Notes under the pieces: model-generated | Databases searched by the model: none | What the model saw: only the letters and a program-made list of their open reading frames with translations | Told to the model about the DNA's origin: nothing | Made by a program: the position numbers and the translations under genes | Part shown: piece by piece, positions 57,341 through 64,000 of the stretch | How positions within the stretch are numbered: position 1 is the stretch's first letter | Layout of the letters: the number at the start of each line of letters is the position of its first letter | Source: Myotis daubentonii | Taxonomy: Eukaryota; Chordata; Mammalia; Chiroptera; Vespertilionidae | Reading direction: 5' to 3' | Length of the DNA stretch: 64,000 nucleotides | Assembly: GCF_963259705.1 (NCBI RefSeq) | Contig: NC_081844.1 | Span: forward strand, 35,157,341-35,221,340

Positions 57341-57562
57341 CCCTAGCTGGTTTGGCTCAGTGGATAGAGTGTCAGCCTGCAGACTGAAGGGTCCCAGGTT
57401 CGATTCCGTCAAGGGCACATGCCTGGGTTGCAGGCTCGATCCCCAGTAGGGAGCGTGCAAGAGGCGGCCGATCAATGATTCTCTGTCATCATTGATGTTT
57501 CTATCTCTCTCTCCCTCTCCCTTCCTCTCTGAGATTAATAAAAATATATTTAAAAAAGAAAA
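57341..57562 (+). mobile_element. VES-type SINE with 18-bp duplication
   Basis: Plus-strand copy flanked by AAAGAATTCCAATTGGGG (57323-57340) and AAAGAATTCCAGTTGGGG (57563-57580). Confidence 0.9.
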
Positions 57563-59189
57563 AAAGAATTCCAGTTGGGGATGGAAGGTTTGGAGCCCCA
57601 ACCTGGTCAGAACCCCCCACCTCTGTCCATGAATCTCTTGGTTTCATGGGTCATTGTTTTAAAATCATCAATCTCTATAATAAGACAAACTTTACTGTTT
57701 GTAGAGAAGACAATAGGCCTGAGAGGCAAAGGACCAGCATAAGGACACCCATGGGTCTGAATCTCCTCCCTGTGTGGATGAACTCACATCTACGTTGGGG
57801 GGGGGGGGAGGAAATGCTCCCTCCCACTTCCCAAATTATAATCAACTTCAGGAAGGCTTCAGGCTATTCAGGCAGGTTGTGATCCTAGAATATCAGGCTG
57901 CAAGCTCTTCAAGGGCAGGTCCTTTTTCACCTTTATATTGTGAAAATTAATAATAAAATAATAAAAACTCATTTAAAATGGAGTCCATAGGGTAGAAGAG
58001 AGAACTCTTACACTCATCACTCAGCACACACTACTGACCTCCACAGGAAATGACTTACCCTGCATCTCTAACAGGAAGTGACACCACCTCTCTGCCTCCT
58101 TGCCCAGTAACAGCCCAGCCAATGAGAGACGGCCATAACTCAATCAATAAAAGGTCACTATACTCTGAACTCTCAGTTTACTTCCAATGGACCCTTTATT
58201 TACTACAGCTCCTCCCAAGACCATAAAAGAGCATTCTTCTCCTTTGTTTCTCTGGACTTCTGTGTTGTTCACCATTAGACTGAATGTCCCAAATTGCAAT
58301 TCTTTATTGTTCCAGAATCAACCCATTTTGCTGGAAAAATATCTGACTGGCTATTTGTTAAAGGTCAACAATTTTCCCCGGGGTCCTGGTAAACTATGGG
58401 TACTCAACAAATGTTTATTAACATGAGAAGAGGACTGCAACCAGAAGGTGGCAGTGGTTACATTTCAGGCCCTCCACAATGCCCCTACCTGCCAGGATTT
58501 GGTCAGGACACCGAAAACCTTGTCTCTAAGGAGTGAGTGGACTTGGGAGAGGGTGGGATGGCGCCTCTGCCACCCCACCTCCCTCCCTCCTGGAGTTGAG
58601 AATGGGCCTGGGAGAGTTCGGGTGACATGTCTAAGGCCTCGGGACTTCTAGGTGTCAGAACAGGGAGGTCTGGGGGCACAATTGTTTTCATTTAGGGAAG
58701 GCAAGCTGGCAGCTGGAGAGATGGGGCAGGGTGTTGGCTCAGTTCTCCCTGGAAAGAAGGAAGTCTTTAGTAACTTCTTGTGAGAGGAGATCGCAAAACC
58801 ACAAGAATGCTGGGGAGCCAAGGCCAAGCAGAGCACGCTGGGAACCATCCCTTCGCTCCAGCCGGACCTCCTCAGAGCCGGTGCTCTGAGCCAGATCTGC
58901 TGGCTCCTCTCTTCTGAGTGGCCTTTGATAAGCTGCCCAGTGTATCTGAACTGGCGGCAACCACGGCTCCATCCAGTGAGAGAAGCTGGCTGCCTCCCTA
59001 GGCTGTCGCTCCCTGGGCCTGGCCTGGAACTAACCAAGGCTGGCAATTCCTCTCCATCAGCCGAGACCCTGCAGAAACAAGGTTCTCATGGCCAGGCTGC
59101 GCTGAAGGGTCGAGAAGAAGGTGACTGCCTTCATCTTAGAGAACTGTGAGGGGGCATCCTGAGGGGGTGATAGATAAAGCCTCCGCTGG

Positions 59190-59310
59190 GAAGGTAGGAA
59201 CCTGCCCTCTAGTTCAAATTCTGCCACTCGATAGCTGTGCGGTCTTAGGCAAATGACTTCCCCTCTCTGAGCCTTCATTTCTTCCCTGTAAAATCAGGGC
59301 ATGGGCTGCT
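59190..59310 (+). mobile_element. MIR SINE fragment
   Basis: GCGGTCTTAGGCAAATGACT and CTCTGAGCCTTCATTTC match the MIR core. Confidence 0.65.
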
Positions 59311-61511
59311 GAGCTGTAAGCTGTCATCCTGACCCTATCATCCTGATCTTGATCGGAAGCCAGTCACAGGGCTCCCCTTGCCCACCGTCCCGCAGCTTCA
59401 GCACTGATGGTGACTCACTGATAGGGGCCCTTCCTCCCAGTCCACATCCAGCTCCGGTCCTGTGGCCGCTCTGTTCCCAGCCTGTGCTCCTGAGCTCCTA
59501 CTGCCTAAAGATGCCCTTTCTTGCTCTATCACACACTCCGGTCCCTCTTAACCTTTGAGCTTCCCCAGGAAGCATTAAAGCCCACCCCCAACATTTCCAG
59601 GCTTGTCTCTGCACCTCTCTCTACACCCCACACCCCCTTCTCCCTCCAGCCGCGCAGGAAGACTCATCCTTCCCCCAACACCCAGCTCCCTCGGCCCACT
59701 GGCTCTGGCCAGTGCTCAGTGGTCCCGTTTCCAACCGCCTTCTCTGCCCGGTGGAGGCTGAGCTTCCGTGTCCTCTCTGAATCCTCACCACCTCCAAACT
59801 GAAATGGTCACTCCGTGCTCGCGTTTTTCAGTAATATGGTTCGCTCACTAGTATGACCGATTTATTCCCTTCTAGACTAGGAGACTCCCATGGGAAAGGG
59901 CTTTGTCTCTGTCCATCTGGAATCTACTACAAAATAGAATAGATGCTCTGTAGGTGTTTGTTGAAGAAATGAAAGTTCCCATTGGAGGTCATTTCTACTT
60001 TTGAGTGTTCACAGCACCTTGTCCCTCTATCACATCACTTTCTGCCATGGATTTAGTCATCTGTATGTTTGTCTCTCCTGCTAGGCTCTAAGCCCTTTGT
60101 GGGAAGGCTCTACTTCTCATTCAATGTTGTCTTACTTTGCTTTCAACCTTTTAGTGTAATGATAATACATGTTCATATAAAATATACAAACAACACAGAG
60201 GTATATGTAGTTAAGAGTGGTGGTAAACAGAAACTGCTGCTAACAATTGGGTGTATATCCTTCCAGAAGGCAGGATCTTACTTTAGCTGTGTGTTTATAA
60301 ACATCACACACACGCACGCGTGCGCGCTTCTTAACATTAAAGGTCATGCTCTGCCTCTTTTCATTCACTGTCCTCTTGGCTGGGTTAAGTTCCCCAGCAT
60401 TATAATGGGCAACTTACTTCACTGAGAATAGTGCCCAGCACAAAGTAAATGCTCAGTAAGTGTGTGCTGTTATTATTTTTATCTATAATCTTTGCATCCT
60501 CAGTGCTTAGTATATTGTAATATCTGTTTGATGAATGAAAAGCAAATGAACAATGAGATAAATTCTTAAAAATTCAGCCTCCAGGTGCAGGTCAAATTAC
60601 TCCAATGTTTAACTCTGCCTGTAGACACATCTGGGGGTTCCTGGTTAGCTCATACCGTATTTGTTGGGAATTGAACCCCTATCTAAGATTTTGGTTGAAC
60701 AGGTGGACTTTCATTTCAACCCCACCATCAGCCACAGCTGATTGCGATAGGGCTGGATATTTAATCCAAAGAGAACTAATCTATTCGCTGGGCAGGAATC
60801 AATCATATTTTTCCTCTTGGGAATTTGAACTAAAAAACACGAAGATTATACAGTCAGACAGTCATGGGCACCTGGACTACATAATGTGATTTAGAGACAG
60901 GTCCAGGGTGGTCATTTTCCACAATGTGGATCTTAATGGCTAAGTAGAGACGTCAGAGAGAAGCAGGCCTCTGCAGAGATGCACAAAAAGAGACAGTCAC
61001 GGGACCAAGCAGAGAATGAGATAAAATAGCTGCTTCCATCCTGAGAGGTGACCCTGAGGCCGGGCTGGGTCTCATGAGATCCTTTGATGAATTGCACTTC
61101 ACGTGGGATTGCTTTCTTGAGTTTCTGTTCCTAACAACCAACCATCGTAGCAGCCTCCTGTTTCCTTGGTGCCTGACTGTCGGCTTCTCTGCTTTCTACC
61201 CAACTCTCGGCCTTCCTCTCCCCATCTGCCTGGTTTCCTCTGTTTATTCTTAGGCCACTCTCCTGCTGACCCTTCTCTTATACACATTCTTGGTCCAGCT
61301 ACCAGGCCTGCCTCATGATTCCTAACTGTCCGGTTTCTCTGGCCACCCATCTCCTGCTGTTGCCCTGAGGCTTAGAACATGGAAAGTGGAAGAATTTAAC
61401 TCCAGCGAACTCATACAATCCATTAAGCTGAAAGCAGACAATTCTTTGTTGCTTTAGAAAGGGTGGAGGAATTGAGGGAAAAGGGAACAAAATCATACGA
61501 AAGAGAGTCAC

Positions 61512-61721
61512 CTTTTTCCACATCTCATCCCTCTTGCTGTTGAAGTCACCTGTGCCTGGAATGTCCACCAGCACAACCCCTTCTGGAATCAGCTCTGATT
61601 TGGGAAGAGTCACTTCCACATGTTTGATCAAGGGCCAGATTTGTGTCTCCGCTGGGCCTCCTTCCCAGTCTCTCCTCTTCGTCCTGATGTAGGGGTCCAG
61701 CTTGACGGACAGCGCTCCTGC
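61512..61721 (-). CDS. NUGGC: NUGGC coding exon with the G3 (DIPG) GTPase motif
   Basis: This 210-nt exon encodes 70 residues in phase 0, opening with AGALSVKLDPY and ending RDEMWKK. It contains LVDIPGTGDF, whose D-x-x-G is the G3 (switch II) motif that contacts the gamma phosphate and magnesium in GTPases. The acceptor is a pyrimidine-rich TTCCTCAG and the donor is AAG/GTGACT. It is the most 5' NUGGC exon visible; the sequence between it and base 64000 is SINEs and non-coding DNA, so the P-loop exon lies further upstream. It splices to TIDKCSVIW in the next exon, which keeps the G-domain continuous. Confidence 0.93.
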
Positions 61722-61839
61722 CTGAGGAAGGAGGAAAAGGTCACACACATCAGACCTCCTCCCGGCATTTCTATCGTGGATGAGCTAGTGATTCAGGTTC
61801 ATTGAAGGTACACTGAGAAATGGTAAGAAGCAGCAATGG

Positions 61840-62073
61840 CCTGGCCAGCATGGCTCAGTGGTTGAGCGTCGACCTATGAACTAGCAGGTTACGGTTCAAT
61901 TCCCGGTCAGGACATATGCCCAGGTTGTGGGCTCTATTCCCAGTGTGGGGCATGCAGGAGGCAGTCAATCGATGATTCTCTCTCATTATTGATGTTTTTA
62001 TCTATCTCTCCCTCTCCCTTCCTCTCTAAATCAGGAAAAATATATTGGGGGGGCGGGGACGGGCGAACGGGAG
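61840..62073 (+). mobile_element. VES-type SINE with unusual G-rich tail
   Basis: Plus-strand copy flanked by perfect AGCAGCAATGG (61829-61839 and 62074-62084). After AAAAATATATT the tail is not A-rich but a G-rich tract of about 27 bases. Confidence 0.85.
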
Positions 62074-62919
62074 AGCAGCAATGGGCACCCACCAGGAAGC
62101 CTGTGATCTAGTCAATAAGGGCCTACAGTCTGAGAGTCGGAATGGACTTGGAGATCAAGGAGTTCAAGCTCCTCAACTTAGAGATGAAGAAACTAGAGTC
62201 AGTTAGGATGGGACTTCAGTAAAGTTAGAGCTTCGCCAGATAAACATTTTATCTCCCAAATGCCATTTCAATTCTAAAATTCATGTAATTAATATGCAAT
62301 TTTTCTAAAATTTGGAGTGAGAGGATTCTTCCGGCATGGCTAATATGAACATTTTAATTACCAGAGAGTCTAGATTACAGAACATAGATAGTGATATGGT
62401 GACCATAATTTCCAAACTGAAAATTGGTCTGAAAATGATCTTTAAAAAGGTTTTTAAAAGTTATCTTTCAAGTTCAAAAAATATGTTGATATGTGGGCAT
62501 TTCTAAGATGTTTTAATGGTGGTGGGTGGGATGGCAAATTGTTCTCAGCCTATTGTTTCTTCCTAGACATACCTTGGGACAATGACACATTCATGCCAGC
62601 AAATATGTGTAGCAGCCAATTTCTACTGGGCTACTTCAGGGGACAGAAGATTTGGGATGTATGATGGTCGTTGTTAATAAATATCTATAGAATGTTCCTG
62701 TAAGAAAGATAAGGAAGTAAATTCTTAAGAGAGTGGAGATTAAATCAGGGGGTTATTGTAATCTGGGTAGGAGTTGATAGATTTCATCCATTTTAATTAA
62801 ATAAGAAATTATGAAAGAGGAGATGATAAAAGTTCTTTAAGATATTTTATTTTTTAAAAATAAGGTAGAGACAACAAGGGCTACATAAAAGAAAAAGCAT
62901 GGGCTTGCAAAGTCCCTTC

Positions 62920-63122
62920 TGATTGGCCAGCATGGCTCAGTGGTTGAGCGTTGACCTGTAAATCAGGTCATGGTTCGATATCTGGTCCCCAGGTTGCAGG
63001 TTTGATCCCCAGTGAGGGGTGTGTAGGAGGCAGCCGATCAATGATTCTCTCTCATCATTGATGTTTCTATCTCTCTCTCCTTCTCTCTTCCTCTCTGAAA
63101 TAAATGTAAACATACATATTTT
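62920..63122 (+). mobile_element. VES-type SINE
   Basis: Plus-strand copy with a shortened head, flanked by perfect AAAGTCCCTTC (62909-62919 and 63123-63133). Confidence 0.88.
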
Positions 63123-63782
63123 AAAGTCCCTTCCTAGAAGAAGAAGGTTCAAGCCAATAAACTGGCTCTGGGTAAACCATTCTGGAAGACAAACTCAGAT
63201 TCCCTTAGGCCAATCTAGAGTCCCTGACCCAAATTCTGAATCTGTGCCCTCTCACTCACTGAGATGGTCATTCTGTTCCCCTTGTTTTAGTGGGTAAATT
63301 TGTAATACTGGGAAGGAGTATTTCTAAAAATAGAGTAGTTAAGAAATAAATGTTATATTAATATCTTGGTGTAAGTTGTGTATGCAGATAAAGTAACCAC
63401 TGTTATAATCATTGTGTTTCTTTGGACAAGCTCTATGTTTTAGATATTAAGAATGTAATTATTTTTAATAGTAACATCCACTTAAATATAAGGAAGTAAA
63501 TTCACAGAAGCTAAATACCTTAAGAGATTTCATTCATTTGGCTCCTAAGTGTGCCTTTTAAATTTTTTAAATTTTAAATTTTTGAAAGAATTGAACATAT
63601 TAAATTTAAACTATAATAGAAAAAGTCTAAAGAAATTTGACTTATTATGCAAGTAGCATTAACTATTTGAGGAGGGTTGGCTATGTTAAACTTAGGAGAT
63701 AATTGAACACTAAATTTTAGAGCAAGTGTAGAATAATAATATTTTAAGGATGAATTTTAACATGCAAGAAAAACTAGGTTTA

Positions 63783-64000
63783 GCCAGGCCAGCGTGGCTC
63801 AGTGGTTGAGCATTGTCCTATGAACCAGGAGGTCACTGTTCGATTCCCTGTCAGGGCGTATGCCTGGGTTGCAGGCTCGTGATCCCCAGTGTGGAGTGTG
63901 TAGGAGGCAGCTAACCAATGATTCTCTCTCATCATTGATGTTTCTTTCTCTCCCCCCCACTTCCTCTCTGCAATCAATAAGAACACATTTTTAAAAAGAA
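63783..64000 (+). mobile_element. VES-type SINE at the window edge
   Basis: Plus-strand copy running to the A-rich tail at the end of the window; the right duplication may lie outside. Confidence 0.85.

Larger units (their letters stand above)
56050..61511. other. Largest NUGGC intron in the window
   Basis: The exons on either side join in phase 0 (MWKK to TIDK), so no further coding exon is required. The intron carries a MER20 element (57058-57258), one VES SINE with an 18-bp duplication, a MIR (59190-59310), a short alternating purine-pyrimidine tract near 60305-60328 and unique DNA. Confidence 0.7.
30435..64000 (-). other. NUGGC: NUGGC gene, 3' two thirds (5' end beyond window)
   Basis: Thirteen coding exons are found on the minus strand, in order 61512-61721, 55874-56049, 54151-54169, 53780-53869, 50539-50644, 49175-49308, 44555-44719, 41422-41579, 39584-39722, 38246-38354, 36910-37046, 34240-34330 and 30544-30683. 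All have AG acceptors and GT donors, and the reading phase carries correctly across every junction to give 557 codons plus a stop. The product matches NUGGC (SLIP-GC), a dynamin-superfamily-like nuclear GTPase of germinal-centre B cells, reported to limit AID-linked DNA breaks. The human protein is about 800 residues from memory, so roughly 240 N-terminal residues, including the P-loop, should lie right of this window. No frameshift or premature stop is seen, so the gene looks functional. Confidence 0.93.
61722..64000. other. NUGGC intron upstream of the G3 exon
   Basis: Three VES SINEs on the plus strand and A/T-rich unique DNA. I looked on the minus strand for the P-loop exon and saw none, so it should be right of the window. 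Confidence 0.6.

Noticed and set aside
57646..57882. Possible extra exon in the largest intron
   Set aside because: Neighbouring exons join in phase without it and no paired splice sites in frame were seen.
61299..61511. Extension of the open frame beyond the G3 exon
   Set aside because: It continues past a consensus GT donor into intron; the next exon follows in phase at 56049.

Overview
This is mammalian nuclear DNA from a vespertilionid (evening) bat. The lineage call rests on the repeats: about sixteen tRNA-derived VES-type SINEs, two HeliBat-type Helitrons, five SPIN-type hAT miniature elements and six further hAT-type miniature elements (two of them MER5), set among ordinary mammalian fossils (MIR, L2, L1, MLT1-like and MLT2-like LTRs, MER5, MER20, Tigger). 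There are no operons, CRISPR arrays or rRNA genes. Nearly all open reading frames longer than 60 codons are chance frames in introns, repeats or intergenic DNA.

Two protein-coding genes can be supported, both on the minus strand. At the left, one exon (12119-12224 coding) carries the start codon and first 35 residues of SCARA5, the class A scavenger receptor/ferritin receptor; its downstream exons lie beyond base 1, so 1-12118 reads as intron. From about 30440 to the right edge lies the 3' two thirds of NUGGC (nuclear GTPase, germinal center associated; SLIP-GC). I could place thirteen coding exons, including a 19-nt micro-exon. Their phases chain without conflict into 557 codons from just before the G3 motif (DIPG) to the stop codon, followed by a canonical AATAAA signal. 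The N-terminal part, including the P-loop, lies beyond base 64000. The order SCARA5 then NUGGC, same strand, matches what I recall of human 8p21.1.

Layout: 1-12118 is SCARA5 intron rich in old LTRs, SINEs and one intact Helitron. 12231 to about 30440 is SCARA5 5' intron, promoter and intergenic DNA with a local duplication, CA-rich microsatellites, hAT elements, an ERV-like LTR and L1 fragments. 30440-64000 is NUGGC exons and introns with a complete solo LTR, further hAT elements, a second Helitron, a Tigger-type element inserted in a MIR, and nine SINEs, eight of them antisense to the gene.

The two genes share no pathway that the sequence reveals: SCARA5 is a cell-surface receptor, NUGGC a nuclear dynamin-like GTPase of germinal-centre B cells. 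I found no new gene system. The more unusual content is in mobile DNA: a Helitron with two opposed CTCF-like core motifs, a 222-bp foldback, a templated insertion inside a SINE, a very short 3'-end retrocopy with perfect target-site duplication, and a consistent central TA in the target-site duplications of the hAT elements.
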